Counted from the first letter of the stretch, positions 1-7,504 are shown. The stretch is DNA of 18,623 nucleotides from Trueperaceae bacterium (GCA_011390455.1 JAABSI010000058.1:1-18623), one strand, 5' to 3'. Numbers and translations: made by a program. Notes: a model not told the origin generated them from the sequence alone.

Positions 1-376
1 AGATGCCCTGGCCGAGCGGCCCGGTGGTCGTCTCGATGCCCGGCGTGTGGCCGTACTCCGGGTGGCCGGGCGTGCGGGAGCCCCACTGCCGGTACCCGCG
101 CAGGTCGTCCATCGACAGGTCGTAACCGGTGAGGTGCAGGAGGGCGTACTGCAGCATCGAGCCGTGGCCCGCGGACTGGACGTAGCGGTCGCGGTTCCAC
201 CAGCCCGGCGCGCCGGGGTCGTGGACCATCGCGTGGCGGAACAGCGTGTAACCCATCGCCGCCGCGCCCATCGGCATGCCCGGGTGGCCGTCGCCGGACT
301 CCTGGGTGGCGTCGATCGTCAGTGCGCGGACGGTGTTGACGGCGCGGGTCTGCAGCGTTCGTTCGGGGGTGCTCAT
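1..376 (-). CDS. tkt: Transketolase, N-terminal part (runs off the window)
   Basis: Read on the minus strand from ATG at 376, the frame gives 125 codons of a transketolase N-terminus before the window ends. Visible family motifs are the thiamine-diphosphate pocket [11 protein letters not shown] (about residues 28-37, His31), [20 protein letters not shown] (about 68-87, His71) and [10 protein letters not shown] (about 116-125). An AGGAGG ribosome-binding site lies four bases before the ATG (complement of 381-386), which fixes the start. Transketolase moves two-carbon ketol units in the non-oxidative pentose phosphate pathway and consumes erythrose 4-phosphate, so its place after a kinase/isomerase operon fits a pathway feeding that pool. 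Two inverted repeats separate it from dhaL, so it may be a separate transcription unit. No clear promoter was seen. Confidence 0.93.
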   Translation of the reverse strand, partial: MSTPERTLQTRAVNTVRALTIDATQESGDGHPGMPMGAAAMGYTLFRHAMVHDPGAPGWWNRDRYVQSAGHGSMLQYALLHLTGYDLSMDDLRGYRQWGSRTPGHPEYGHTPGIETTTGPLGQGI

Positions 377-411
377 GCGTCCTCCTGGGTCTCCGTCGGC
401 CGGGGCGCCGA

Positions 412-440
412 TCGGTGCGCGACGCCACGCGGCGCACCGA
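412..440. repeat. Inverted repeat upstream of tkt
   Basis: Perfect 9-bp arms TCGGTGCGC (412-420) and GCGCACCGA (432-440) are separated by 11 bp. The repeat lies between dhaL and the transketolase ribosome-binding site, about 35 bp before the start codon. It could be a leader hairpin or a regulator site. The 20-bp centre-to-centre arm spacing suits a protein dimer on one helix face, but that reading is inference. Confidence 0.5.
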
Positions 441-474
441 CGCAGAGATCGGGGCGCGGTGGCGGAGGCGGCGG

Positions 475-500
475 GCCGGGGCGCGCGCACGCGCCCCGGC
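475..500 (-). terminator. Strong hairpin after dhaL, terminator-like
   Basis: Arms GCCGGGGCGCG (475-485) and CGCGCCCCGGC (490-500) form a perfect 11-bp stem with a 4-nt loop. It lies 40 bases past the dhaL stop and before transketolase. No T-tract follows on the minus strand, so it may be a weak or factor-assisted terminator, or an mRNA 3' end stabiliser. Confidence 0.5.
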
Positions 501-539
501 ACCGACGATACCGTCCGCCGACCGCGCCCCGGGCGGGAA

Positions 540-1187
540 TCAGGCCGCGGCGCCGGTCAGAGCGTCACGGATCTCCTCCATGACGATGCTCGACGAGACG
601 GCGCCTGCGTCCGGATGTCCGCGTGCGCGCTCCCCCAGGCGGCTGGCGCGGCCGAGCTTGGGCACCAGGTCCTTGGTGGCTTGGACACCGCCCCAGGCGG
701 CCTCGACGGCGCGATCGAGCGCCGTCGCCAGGTCGGTTCCCTCGTCCGCTGCCTCACGGAGGGCGGCGGCCGCCGGGACCCAGGCGTCGACCATGGTCTT
801 GTCGCCCGGCTTCGCGCCGCCGGTCCGTTGGGCCGCCGTCGCAATCGCCTCGAAGACGGCCGCCCAGGTGGCGGGCTCGTCGTACGCGTCGTGCTCGTCG
901 AGTGTCGCCCCGGCCGCCGTAAGCAGCTCCTCGTAGATCGGGCCGATCGCCGCGCCGACGTCGTCGGCGAAGGCCTCGGCGGCGGCGCGGAAGGCCTCGC
1001 CGGCGGTCGGGCCCTCGAGTTCGTCCAGGTTGCGGCGGATGGCGCGCATCCCGATCGTCATGCTGACCCCGTGGTCGCCGTCGCCGACCGCGGAGTCCAG
1101 TTCGCACAGGTGGTCCTTCTCCCGCTCGATGCGCTCGGCGATCGCGTGCAGCATGCGCACGATCGCGGCGTCGTCGATCCTAGCCAC
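540..1187 (-). CDS. dhaL: DhaL-type kinase subunit (nucleotide-binding)
   Basis: This 215-residue protein matches the all-helical DhaL domain of dihydroxyacetone-type kinases, which holds the nucleotide and passes phosphate to the ketone bound by DhaK. Visible motifs are SAVGDGDHG (32-40, with Asp31, Asp36 and Asp38 as likely Mg ligands), [12 protein letters not shown] (78-89), [13 protein letters not shown] (123-135) and [18 protein letters not shown] (179-196). The start is GTG at 1187, preceded by GGGAGG, and it overlaps the dhaK stop by 8 nt, so the two subunits are translationally coupled. DhaM, the PTS phosphodonor of three-part DhaKLM kinases, is absent from the window. Either this pair uses ATP directly or DhaM is elsewhere. 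The substrate may be erythrulose rather than dihydroxyacetone, judging by neighbours. Confidence 0.92.
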   Translation of the reverse strand: MARIDDAAIVRMLHAIAERIEREKDHLCELDSAVGDGDHGVSMTIGMRAIRRNLDELEGPTAGEAFRAAAEAFADDVGAAIGPIYEELLTAAGATLDEHDAYDEPATWAAVFEAIATAAQRTGGAKPGDKTMVDAWVPAAAALREAADEGTDLATALDRAVEAAWGGVQATKDLVPKLGRASRLGERARGHPDAGAVSSSIVMEEIRDALTGAAA

Positions 1188-2187
1188 GCTGGCCTCCCAT
1201 CTGGACGAACATCGGGCACTGGGCGGGTGCCGCGAGCAGGTCGTGGAGCTCCTCGTCGAGTTGCATCAGGGTGATCGAGGCGCCGGCCATCTCCAGCGAC
1301 GTCACGTACTCACCGACGTAGCTGCGGCGCAGCTTGATGCCGTGGCCTTCGAGGACCTGGCGGGCGCGCCGGTACATGATGTAGAGCTCCTCGTACGGCG
1401 TCGCGCCGAGGCCGTTGACGAGGACGGCGACGTCCTGGCCACGGTAGTCCTTGTCGGCCAGGACGATCTCGAGGATGTCGTCGACGAGTTCGTCCACCGG
1501 CACGACCTTCGAGCGGCGGATGCCTGGTTCGCCGTGCACACCCAAGCCCAACTCGAGTTCGTCGTCAGGGAGTCCGAACGTGGGCTTGCCGTTGGCCGGG
1601 ACGGTGCATGCCGAGAGGCCCACGCCGACGGTGCGGGTGGCGTCGTTCGCCTTGCGCGTCGTCGCCTCCACGGCGTCGAGGTCGGCCATGGTGTCGGCCT
1701 TCGCGGCGAGGATCTTGAACACGAAGAAGTCGCCAGCGATGCCGCGTCGCCGGTGCGCCTCCGCCGAGGGGGCGGATGCGACGTCGTCCGTGACGAGGAC
1801 GGTGCGGACGGGGATGCCCTGTTCGCCGGCGCGGGCCGCCGCGCGGTCGAAGTTCATGACGTCGCCGGCGTAGTTGCCGTAGCTGTAGATCACGCCGGCA
1901 CCGCCGTTGGCCGCGATCGTGGCCTCGAGGACGGGTTTCGCTGGGGGCGAGGCGAAGATGTTGCCGATCGGCGCGGCGTCGGCACCGCCGGGCCCGACGT
2001 ACCCCATGAAAGCCGGAAGGTGGCCCGACCCACCGCCGATGACGACGCCGACCTTCCCCTGGATCGGGGCGTCGACGCGGGCGACGGCGCGTTTGCCGAC
2101 GCGGCGGACCAGGTGTTCGTGGGCGAGCACGAAGCCGTCGAGGCTCTCCTCGACGAAGTCGAACGGATCGTTGATGAGCTTCTTCAT
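1180..2187 (-). CDS. dhaK: DhaK-type kinase subunit (keto-sugar binding)
   Basis: This 335-residue protein is a full-length DhaK, the subunit that binds a short ketose covalently through a histidine. In the first domain GGGSGH (51-56) ends in His56, and Asp109 follows in NYAGDVMNF. GLGVHGEPG carries His218. These three positions equal the catalytic residues of E. coli DhaK in both identity and number. Where dihydroxyacetone kinases usually read GHEPAH, this protein has GHLPAF, next to the substrate pocket, so a different substrate such as erythrulose is possible. The ATG at 2187 overlaps the rpiB stop as ATGA, and the end overlaps dhaL. Kinases of this family in tetritol pathways make erythrulose phosphate. 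Assignment to that substrate is inference. Confidence 0.93.
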   Translation of the reverse strand: MKKLINDPFDFVEESLDGFVLAHEHLVRRVGKRAVARVDAPIQGKVGVVIGGGSGHLPAFMGYVGPGGADAAPIGNIFASPPAKPVLEATIAANGGAGVIYSYGNYAGDVMNFDRAAARAGEQGIPVRTVLVTDDVASAPSAEAHRRRGIAGDFFVFKILAAKADTMADLDAVEATTRKANDATRTVGVGLSACTVPANGKPTFGLPDDELELGLGVHGEPGIRRSKVVPVDELVDDILEIVLADKDYRGQDVAVLVNGLGATPYEELYIMYRRARQVLEGHGIKLRRSYVGEYVTSLEMAGASITLMQLDEELHDLLAAPAQCPMFVQMGGQRG

Positions 2188-2684
2188 GGCGTGGTCGCCT
2201 CCGACGCCTCGTCGCCCGGGTGGGCGGCAGGCGCGCGTCCGGCGTCGTAGGCCGCGATCTTGTTCACCTTGCGGGCGCTGTTGCCGCCCTCGAACTCCGA
2301 TTCCAGCCAGGTGTCGATGATGGTCTTGGCGAGTTCTGGCGCGATGACCCGGGCCCCCATCGTGACGATCTGGGCGTCGTTGGATTTGCGCGCTCGCTGG
2401 GCGGAATAGGCGTCGTGCGCTTGTGCAGCGCGGACACCGGGAACCTTGTTCGCGGTGATGGCCATGCCGATGCCAGTGCCGCAGATGAGGATGCCACGTT
2501 CCATCTTGTGTGCCGCGACGTCCTGCGCGAGTTTGAGTGCGATGTCGGGGTAGTCGACGGGGTCGGGGGAGTCGCAGCCGTAGTCCAGGACCTCGATCCC
2601 TGCGTCCGTCAGATGCGCCTTGAGCGCCTCCTTGAGGTCGAAGCCGGCCTCGTCGGATCCGATAGCTACCTTGGTTTTGGTCAT
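2184..2684 (-). CDS. rpiB: RpiB/LacAB-family sugar-phosphate isomerase
   Basis: This 166-residue protein has the RpiB fold signatures: SDEAGFDLK (10-18, Asp11), ICGTGIGMAITANKVPG (67-83, catalytic-type Cys68), His90 in QAHDAYSA and the SNDAQIVTMGARV segment (101-113). RpiB enzymes interconvert aldose and ketose phosphates, classically ribose 5-phosphate and ribulose 5-phosphate. In tetritol pathways a relative converts erythrulose 4-phosphate to erythrose 4-phosphate. The tail beyond about residue 148 is rich in Ala, Pro and Glu and is probably disordered. A purine-rich AAGGAAG abuts the ATG. The gene overlaps dhaK by 4 nt, and a hairpin separates it from the binding-protein gene. Family is certain, substrate is not. 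Confidence 0.92.
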   Translation of the reverse strand: MTKTKVAIGSDEAGFDLKEALKAHLTDAGIEVLDYGCDSPDPVDYPDIALKLAQDVAAHKMERGILICGTGIGMAITANKVPGVRAAQAHDAYSAQRARKSNDAQIVTMGARVIAPELAKTIIDTWLESEFEGGNSARKVNKIAAYDAGRAPAAHPGDEASEATTP

Positions 2685-2735
2685 CTTCCTTGTTGGCTCC
2701 GTCCTCTGGCGTGTCCAGCGGCCGTCGCTTGGCAG

Positions 2736-2772
2736 GATCAGCCCCAGGGAAACCTCGCCCCCGGGGCTGATC
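2736..2772 (-). repeat. Stem-loop between binding-protein gene and rpiB
   Basis: GATCAGCCCC (2736-2745) and GGGGCTGATC (2763-2772) are perfect 10-bp arms around 17 bases, and three more G-C pairs can form inside. It lies 28 bases past the binding-protein stop with no T-tract after it on the minus strand. Such stems after periplasmic binding-protein genes often protect the upstream mRNA and lower readthrough, which would keep the binding protein in excess over the enzymes. Confidence 0.55.
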
Positions 2773-2799
2773 GTCAGCGCAGGTCGCTAGCCGTCGTGT

Positions 2800-3810
2800 C
2801 TAGCGGGTCGTGAGTTCTTCGCGCTCTTCGAGCAGTGCGTCGACGTTGTCGAGGGTGATGGGCGTCCAGGGGACGTTGTACTCGTCGAGCATGCCGCCGG
2901 ACCATTCCATCTCGGGGTAACGGGTCCAGAGTTCACCGAGCGGTTCATAGCTCTCGCCGATGATGCGCGCGAGCACGATGTCGAGGGCGCCCTCGGCCTG
3001 GGCCTTGGCGTCTTGCAGGATGCTGATGTCGTGCTCGCCGGCCTTCACTGCCAGCATGGCGTCGGTCACGCCGTCGATGCCGCTGGTGGGGATGGTGGCC
3101 GGGTCGATCCCGGCGGCCTTGAGCGCTTCGATCGCGCCGAGCGCCATCTCGTCGTTCTGGCCGACGACGCCATCGATCTGACCGGGGTAGGTGGTGAGCC
3201 AGTTCTCCATGCGCGCGAGCGCTTCGGCGCGCGACCAGTTGGCGGGCTGCATGGCGAGCATGTTGATGCCCGGGTACTCCTCGAGGGCCTTCAGGTTGCC
3301 TTCGCGACGCTCGATCTGCGCCGATTGCCCGAGGGGACCTTCGAGGATCACGATGTTGCCTTCGCCACCGAGCAGCTCGAACACGCCGACGGCCTGCTCG
3401 TAGCCCCCGAGCACGTCGTTGGAGCCGATGTAGCTGGTGAGTTGGTCGCTGTTGACGCGGGTGTTCGAGCCGACGACCGGGATGCCCGCGGCCGCCGCCA
3501 CGGCCACGGCCGCCGCGCCGGCTTCGATGTCGATCGGCACGAAGATGATGCCGTCGAACTGCTGGGTGACCATGGTCTCGAACTGCGACTGCTGGACGGA
3601 GGCATCGTAGCGGCCGTCGAAGACGGTCAGCTCGACCTGGCCGCTGACGACGGCCGGATGACGCTGAAGGGCGGTGGTCCACAGCTGCATGTACTCGGCC
3701 TGCAGGCCGTAGACGGCGGCACCGATGCGGATCGGTTGGTTCTGCGCGATGGCGGACGCGAACAGCGTCGCCACCAGGACGATCAGTACGAGCTTCAGGC
3801 TCTTGCGCAT
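2800..3810 (-). CDS. Periplasmic sugar-binding protein (RbsB-like, Peripla_BP_4)
   Basis: This is the substrate-binding component of a CUT2/ribose-type ABC importer, 336 residues from ATG at 3810. A signal peptide is clear: MRKSLK, a hydrophobic stretch LVLIVLVATLFASAIA, then a cut before QNQPIRIG. There is no lipobox cysteine, so the protein is secreted rather than lipidated. Mature-protein features typical of the family include DGRYDASVQQSQFETMV, GIIFVPID, GIPVVGSNTRV, YIGSNDVLGGYEQA, VGQNDEMALGAIEALK and TSGIDGVTDAML. An ATG four codons upstream (3822) is in frame but sits flush against its purine tract. The inner ATG has GGA at normal spacing, so it is preferred. Ligand cannot be read from sequence. 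Context suggests a tetritol or other small polyol. Confidence 0.92.
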   Translation of the reverse strand: MRKSLKLVLIVLVATLFASAIAQNQPIRIGAAVYGLQAEYMQLWTTALQRHPAVVSGQVELTVFDGRYDASVQQSQFETMVTQQFDGIIFVPIDIEAGAAAVAVAAAAGIPVVGSNTRVNSDQLTSYIGSNDVLGGYEQAVGVFELLGGEGNIVILEGPLGQSAQIERREGNLKALEEYPGINMLAMQPANWSRAEALARMENWLTTYPGQIDGVVGQNDEMALGAIEALKAAGIDPATIPTSGIDGVTDAMLAVKAGEHDISILQDAKAQAEGALDIVLARIIGESYEPLGELWTRYPEMEWSGGMLDEYNVPWTPITLDNVDALLEEREELTTR

Positions 3811-3920
3811 GCGGGGGTCCATCCTCTCGGGTCGGGTTTGGCGTCGGGTCGTGCCGCGCGGGTGGCTTGGGTGCCTGTTCGTGAGGTTCTATCCAAGCGT
3901 GCCTCCTCTCGGACGGCGGG

Positions 3921-3932
3921 GCGGGGCCCCGC
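3921..3932. repeat. GC palindrome between permease and binding-protein genes
   Basis: GCGGGGCCCCGC is a perfect 12-bp palindrome in the 137-nt gap between the permease stop (3948) and the binding-protein start. With no spacer it would form only a small hairpin. It may contribute to an RNA processing site. No other signal was recognised in this gap. Confidence 0.3.
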
Positions 3933-3947
3933 GGGCGGGATGCGGGT

Positions 3948-4928
3948 TCAGCGGCGCCGCAGCGAGTCGAGCAGAACGGCCGCGACGATGATGGCGCCCT
4001 TCAGGGTGAGCTGGTAGTACGCGGTGACGCCGAGCAGGTCGAGCCCGTTGTTCACGACGCCGATGATGAGTACGCCGATCAGGGTGCCGACGAGCCGTCC
4101 CTGGCCGCCGGCAAGGCTCGTGCCCCCGATGACCACGGCGGCGATGGCATCGAGCTCGTAGGCGACGCCGGCCTGCGGTAGGCCAGCGGTGGTGCGGGCG
4201 CTCAGGACGATGCCACCGAGCGCCGCGAGGGCGCCGCTGATGCCGTAGACGGCGAACTTCACGGCGCGAGCGTTGACCCCGCTGATGCGGGCCGCCTCTT
4301 CGTTCCCGCCGACCGCGTACACGTAACGTCCGAACGGCGTCCGGTAGAGCACGATCCAGGCGAGCGCGAAGGCGCCGAAGAGGATGAGCACCGGGACCGG
4401 GACGCCCAGGAACATCCCCTGGCCGACGAAGGTGTACTCGTCGCTGAGGCGGGACACCGGCATGCCGTTGCTGGAGATCAGCGTCAGGCCGCGGGCGATG
4501 CTGAGCATCCCGAGCGTCACCACGAACGGGGGGACCCGGAAGAAGGCGACGAGCGCACCGTTGACCAGGCCGAGGCCCAGCCCAGCGGCCAGGCCGACGG
4601 GCAGGGCGACGTAGAGCGGGTACTGGGTGCCGAGGCTCGAACTCGCGAAGATGGACGCGGCCATGCCGCCGAAGGCGAGCACCGACCCGACGGAGAGGTC
4701 GATGCCGCCCGTGAGGATCACGAAGGTCATCCCGATGGCGAGTAGGCCGTTGATCGAGGTCTGCCGCAACACGTTGCGCAGGTTCGAGGCCGTCAGGAAG
4801 TACTCGCTGGACAGCGCCAGTGCCGCCACGAGCACGAGGAACGCGAGGATGATGCCGTTGTCGATCAGGAAGACGCGGAGCCTCTGCCCTCGGCTGTCGC
4901 TGGGCTTTTTCGCGGGTGTCCGTTCCAC
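3948..4928 (-). CDS. ABC sugar importer permease (RbsC-like)
   Basis: This 326-residue, highly hydrophobic protein is a BPD_transp_2 permease close in size to E. coli RbsC (321). Recognisable pieces are the N-terminal helix (about 20-41), SNLRNVLRQTSINGLLAIGMTFVILTGGIDLSVGS (split over about 48-82, with the conserved GGIDLSVGS), PPFVVTLGMLSIARG, the cytoplasmic coupling segment GRYVYAVGGNEEAARISGV (the EAA-like loop that contacts the ATPase) and DAIAAVVIGGTSLAGGQGR near the C-terminus. The start is GTG at 4928 with AAGGG upstream at long spacing. It has its own promoter and operator (4994-5025), although the ATPase gene lies just upstream. It forms the membrane channel with the neighbouring ATPase and binding protein. 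Confidence 0.93.
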   Translation of the reverse strand: MERTPAKKPSDSRGQRLRVFLIDNGIILAFLVLVAALALSSEYFLTASNLRNVLRQTSINGLLAIGMTFVILTGGIDLSVGSVLAFGGMAASIFASSSLGTQYPLYVALPVGLAAGLGLGLVNGALVAFFRVPPFVVTLGMLSIARGLTLISSNGMPVSRLSDEYTFVGQGMFLGVPVPVLILFGAFALAWIVLYRTPFGRYVYAVGGNEEAARISGVNARAVKFAVYGISGALAALGGIVLSARTTAGLPQAGVAYELDAIAAVVIGGTSLAGGQGRLVGTLIGVLIIGVVNNGLDLLGVTAYYQLTLKGAIIVAAVLLDSLRRR

Positions 4929-4993
4929 GCGGTGTCCGACCCTTCTCGGGCTCCCTACGGAACCCGAACTCAGCGGCTACGTTCGATGGCCGT

Positions 4994-5023
4994 AGCCTAC
5001 ACCGACGACTTGACATCGGTCAA
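4994..5023 (-). promoter_or_regulatory. Promoter P2 for permease-to-dhaL segment
   Basis: On the minus strand, -35 TTGACC (complement of 5018-5023) is followed after 18 nt by TAGGCT (complement of 4994-4999). Spacing and sequence mirror P1 before the dehydrogenase gene. The leader to the permease GTG would be about 59 nt. The -10 box is a weak match (TAnnnT), so an activator or a leaderless-type sigma preference may matter. Confidence 0.5.
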
Positions 5024-5025
5024 GT
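5008..5025. promoter_or_regulatory. Operator O2, CTTGAC-N4-GTCAAG
   Basis: ACTTGAC (5008-5014), ATCG and GTCAAGT (5019-5025) give perfect 7-bp arms with a 4-nt centre. It covers the -35 box of P2. The same palindrome with 6-bp arms lies at 7637-7654 at the identical distance from a -10 box. It is the likely binding site of the SorC-family regulator. Confidence 0.65.
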
Positions 5026-5136
5026 ATCGTCACCATTCGTCACCATGTCGATCGGGCGCCCGCCGAGACGGGCCGGGCCAGCGAGGCGCCCTGAGGGCCT
5101 TGTGCTCTATGGTGACCGTCCGGCAACGTGCCAATC

Positions 5137-5152
5137 CAACGGTGAGCCGTTG
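5137..5152. repeat. Small inverted repeat after the ATPase gene
   Basis: CAACGG, TGAG, CCGTTG gives a perfect 6-bp stem with a 4-nt loop, 47 bases past the ATPase stop codon and adjacent to operator-like site O3. No T-tract follows on the minus strand. It could weakly attenuate readthrough from the ATPase gene into the permease gene. Confidence 0.3.
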
Positions 5153-5168
5153 CTTGACAGATGCCAAG
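5153..5168. promoter_or_regulatory. Operator-like site O3 (one mismatch)
   Basis: CTTGAC AGAT GCCAAG matches the CTTGAC-N4-GTCAAG palindrome at 11 of 12 arm positions. Its centre is about 144 bp from O2, on the ATPase side of the gap. It may be an auxiliary operator that allows looping, or a chance partial match. Confidence 0.4.
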
Positions 5169-5198
5169 GAGTTCGATGTCATGTCAGGCTCCGTTCCA

Positions 5199-6737
5199 TC
5201 ACACGGCCAGTTGCATGACCGTCTCCTCGGTGGCGTCGGCCGCGTCGACGATCCCAGCCAGGCGCCCGTTTCGCATGACCAAGATGCGGTCGCTCATGCC
5301 GAGGACCTCGGGCAGCTCCGAGGAGGCGAGCACGATCCCCTTGCCTTGGCCTACGAACTCCGACATGAAGCGGTAGATCTCGCGCTTGGCACCGATGTCG
5401 ATGCCGCGCGTCGGCTCGTCGAGCAGCAGCAGCCGCGGCTCCGTCAGCAGCCAGCGGCCCAGCAGGACCTTCTGCTGGTTCCCGCCGCTGAGGTACTTGA
5501 CCAGTTGGCTGGTCGACGCCATCCGCACGTCGAGGTCGTTGCTCGTTTGCTCCACCGCGCGGCCGACCTTGGCGCTGGAGACGAAGCCGGCCGAGGTGAA
5601 GCGGGCGAGCGTGGACATCGCCATGTTGTCCTTCACGGACATCGGAAGGAACAGACCAGTTCCCTTGCGGTCCTCCGTGAGCAAGGCCATCCCGGCGGCG
5701 ATCGCCTGGGAGGGCTGCTGCGGCAGTAGCGAAAGGCCCGCGAACGTGACCTCACCCGCGTGCGGGCGGGTGACCCCGAACAGCGTGTTCAGCAGCTCGG
5801 ACTTGCCCGCGCCGAGGAGCCCGAAGACCCCAAGGATCTCGCCTTCGTGCAGCGTGAAGCCGATGTCGTGGAGTTCGCCGGCGCGCGCCAGGCCACGTAC
5901 GCTCAGCAGCGGCTTCGACGTCGGGACGTTGGCCTTGGGAAAGCCCTTCACCTCCCGGCCGATCATGAGTCGAATCAAGCGGTCGCGATCCACCTCGCTG
6001 GTCGGGTACGAGCCCACGAGTTTGCCGTCGCGCAGCACGGTGACCTCGTCGGTGATCTCGAAGACCTCCTCGAGCTTGTGCGAGATGTAGATCACGGCCG
6101 CGCCCCGCGCCTTCAAGCGGCGGATGATCGTCATGAGGTGGTCGACCTCTTGATCGCCCAGCGCCGAGGTGGGCTCGTCCATGATCACGAGGTCGGCGTC
6201 GTACGAGATGGCCTTGGCGATCTCGACGAGCTGCATCTCCGCGACCGTCAGCGTGCGCATCTTGCGCCGAGGGTCGAGGTGCAGCTCGAGCTGGTCGAGC
6301 AGCCCCTGCGTCTGGGCGTGCAACTGCGCGAAGTCCACGAAGAGGCCAGCCATGCGGGGCTCACGGCCGAGGTAGATGTTCTCGGCGATCGTCATCTCGC
6401 CGACCGGGCTGAGCTCTTGCTCGATGATCGACACGCCCGCGCGCAGCGCCTGGCGCGGCTCGACGAAATCGACCTCGTTGCCCATCAGCCGCACCCGGCC
6501 GGAGTCGCGGCGATGGATGCCGACCAGGATCTTCACGAGCGTCGACTTGCCCGCCCCGTTCTCGCCGACCAGCGCATGGACCGAGCCGCGGTGAACGTTC
6601 ATCGTGACGCCATCGAGCGCCTGTACCCCAGGGAAACGCTTGGTGACGTCTTCGACCTCGAGCACGACGTCGTTTCCGGCTGCGCTCGGCGACACGACCG
6701 GCGGCGCTTCGGCGGCGGCGCGAGGGGTTTCCATCAT
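5199..6737 (-). CDS. ABC sugar importer ATPase, double cassette (RbsA-like)
   Basis: This 512-residue protein carries two fused ATP-binding cassettes, as in RbsA/MglA/XylG. First cassette: Walker A GENGAGKST (58-66), Q-loop Gln107, a degenerate signature LTVAEMQ (163-169) and Walker B VIMDEPTSAL (184-193). Second cassette: Walker A-like GLLGAGKSE (306-314), EDRKGTGLF (355-363), canonical signature LSGGNQQKV (416-424) and Walker B LLLLDEPTRGID (436-447). A degenerate first signature with an intact second one is normal for this family. The first about 24 residues are Ala/Pro-rich and outside the domain. The ATG at 6737 overlaps the dehydrogenase stop as ATGA, so the two are translated together. 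It energises the permease encoded 270 nt downstream. Confidence 0.95.
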   Translation of the reverse strand: MMETPRAAAEAPPVVSPSAAGNDVVLEVEDVTKRFPGVQALDGVTMNVHRGSVHALVGENGAGKSTLVKILVGIHRRDSGRVRLMGNEVDFVEPRQALRAGVSIIEQELSPVGEMTIAENIYLGREPRMAGLFVDFAQLHAQTQGLLDQLELHLDPRRKMRTLTVAEMQLVEIAKAISYDADLVIMDEPTSALGDQEVDHLMTIIRRLKARGAAVIYISHKLEEVFEITDEVTVLRDGKLVGSYPTSEVDRDRLIRLMIGREVKGFPKANVPTSKPLLSVRGLARAGELHDIGFTLHEGEILGVFGLLGAGKSELLNTLFGVTRPHAGEVTFAGLSLLPQQPSQAIAAGMALLTEDRKGTGLFLPMSVKDNMAMSTLARFTSAGFVSSAKVGRAVEQTSNDLDVRMASTSQLVKYLSGGNQQKVLLGRWLLTEPRLLLLDEPTRGIDIGAKREIYRFMSEFVGQGKGIVLASSELPEVLGMSDRILVMRNGRLAGIVDAADATEETVMQLAV

Positions 6738-7504
6738 TGGATCACGAAGCCACCGTCGATGATCAGGTTGTGGCCGTTGATCATCGCGGCCGCATCGCTC
6801 GCGAGGAACACGACACTGGCAGCGACCTCTTCCGGCAGCGCGAAGCGGCCGACGGGGATCCGCTCCTTCATGGCCTCGCCCTTGGCGCCAGCCCAGGCGG
6901 CCTTACCGAGTTCCGTGAGCACGACGGTGGGACCGACGGCGTTGCTCGTGATGCCGTGCTTGCCCCACTCGACGGCGAGGACGTTCGTGAGCCCCACGAT
7001 GCCGGCCTTGCTGGCGCAGTAGGCGGCGTGCTGGTCGATGCCCACGACCGACGCCTGCGACGAGACGTTGATGACGCGCCCCGCGCTCGAGCGCGCGAGC
7101 GAGGGAAAGGCGGCGCGCGACATCAGGAAGGCGGCGCGCAGGTTGACGGCCATCGTCAAGTCCCAGTCTTCGTCGCTGAGCGACTCCACCGGTGCAAGCC
7201 GGACGACGCCCGCGTTGTTCACCAGCACGTCGAGTTGGCCGAACTCGGCCACCGTGGCCTCGACCGCGTGTTGGCAGGCTTCGGCGCCGGTGACGTCGCC
7301 CTCGATGGCGAGGGCGCGATGTCCGTCGGCGCGGAGGTCCGCCGCCGTCTGCTCGACGTCTGGCAGGAGGTCGACGAGTGCGACACCGGCACCGCTCTCC
7401 GCCAGTGCCCGGGCGATGGCGGCGCCGATGCCGCGGGCCGCCCCGGTGACGAGGGCCACCCGGCCGTCGAGCTTGGACGAGGGGGTGCTCTGCGGTTGGG
7501 TCAT
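6734..7504 (-). CDS. Short-chain dehydrogenase, probable polyol dehydrogenase
   Basis: This is a 256-residue classical SDR. The cofactor motif TGAARGIG spans 20-27, and Asp45 at the end of the second strand (VALVD) favours NAD over NADP. NNAG is at 96-99, and the catalytic Ser149, Tyr162 and Lys166 sit in VSSQ and YCASK. The segment GPTVVLTELGKAAW (191-204) resembles the substrate loop of xylulose reductase and sugar-alcohol dehydrogenases. ATG 7504 has a GGAGGAG site four bases away. Upstream in-frame starts would lie on the promoter, so they are rejected. As first gene of the operon next to an importer and a ketose kinase, it probably oxidises the imported polyol to a ketose. D-threitol dehydrogenase is the best guess, from context. 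Confidence 0.92.
   Translation of the reverse strand: MTQPQSTPSSKLDGRVALVTGAARGIGAAIARALAESGAGVALVDLLPDVEQTAADLRADGHRALAIEGDVTGAEACQHAVEATVAEFGQLDVLVNNAGVVRLAPVESLSDEDWDLTMAVNLRAAFLMSRAAFPSLARSSAGRVINVSSQASVVGIDQHAAYCASKAGIVGLTNVLAVEWGKHGITSNAVGPTVVLTELGKAAWAGAKGEAMKERIPVGRFALPEEVAASVVFLASDAAAMINGHNLIIDGGFVIQ

Noticed and set aside
5496..5525. GACCAG-TTGG-CTGGTC inverted repeat preceded by CTTGACC
   Set aside because: It lies within the ATPase coding sequence, and the arms do not match the CTTGAC-N4-GTCAAG operator, so it is probably coincidental to codon use.
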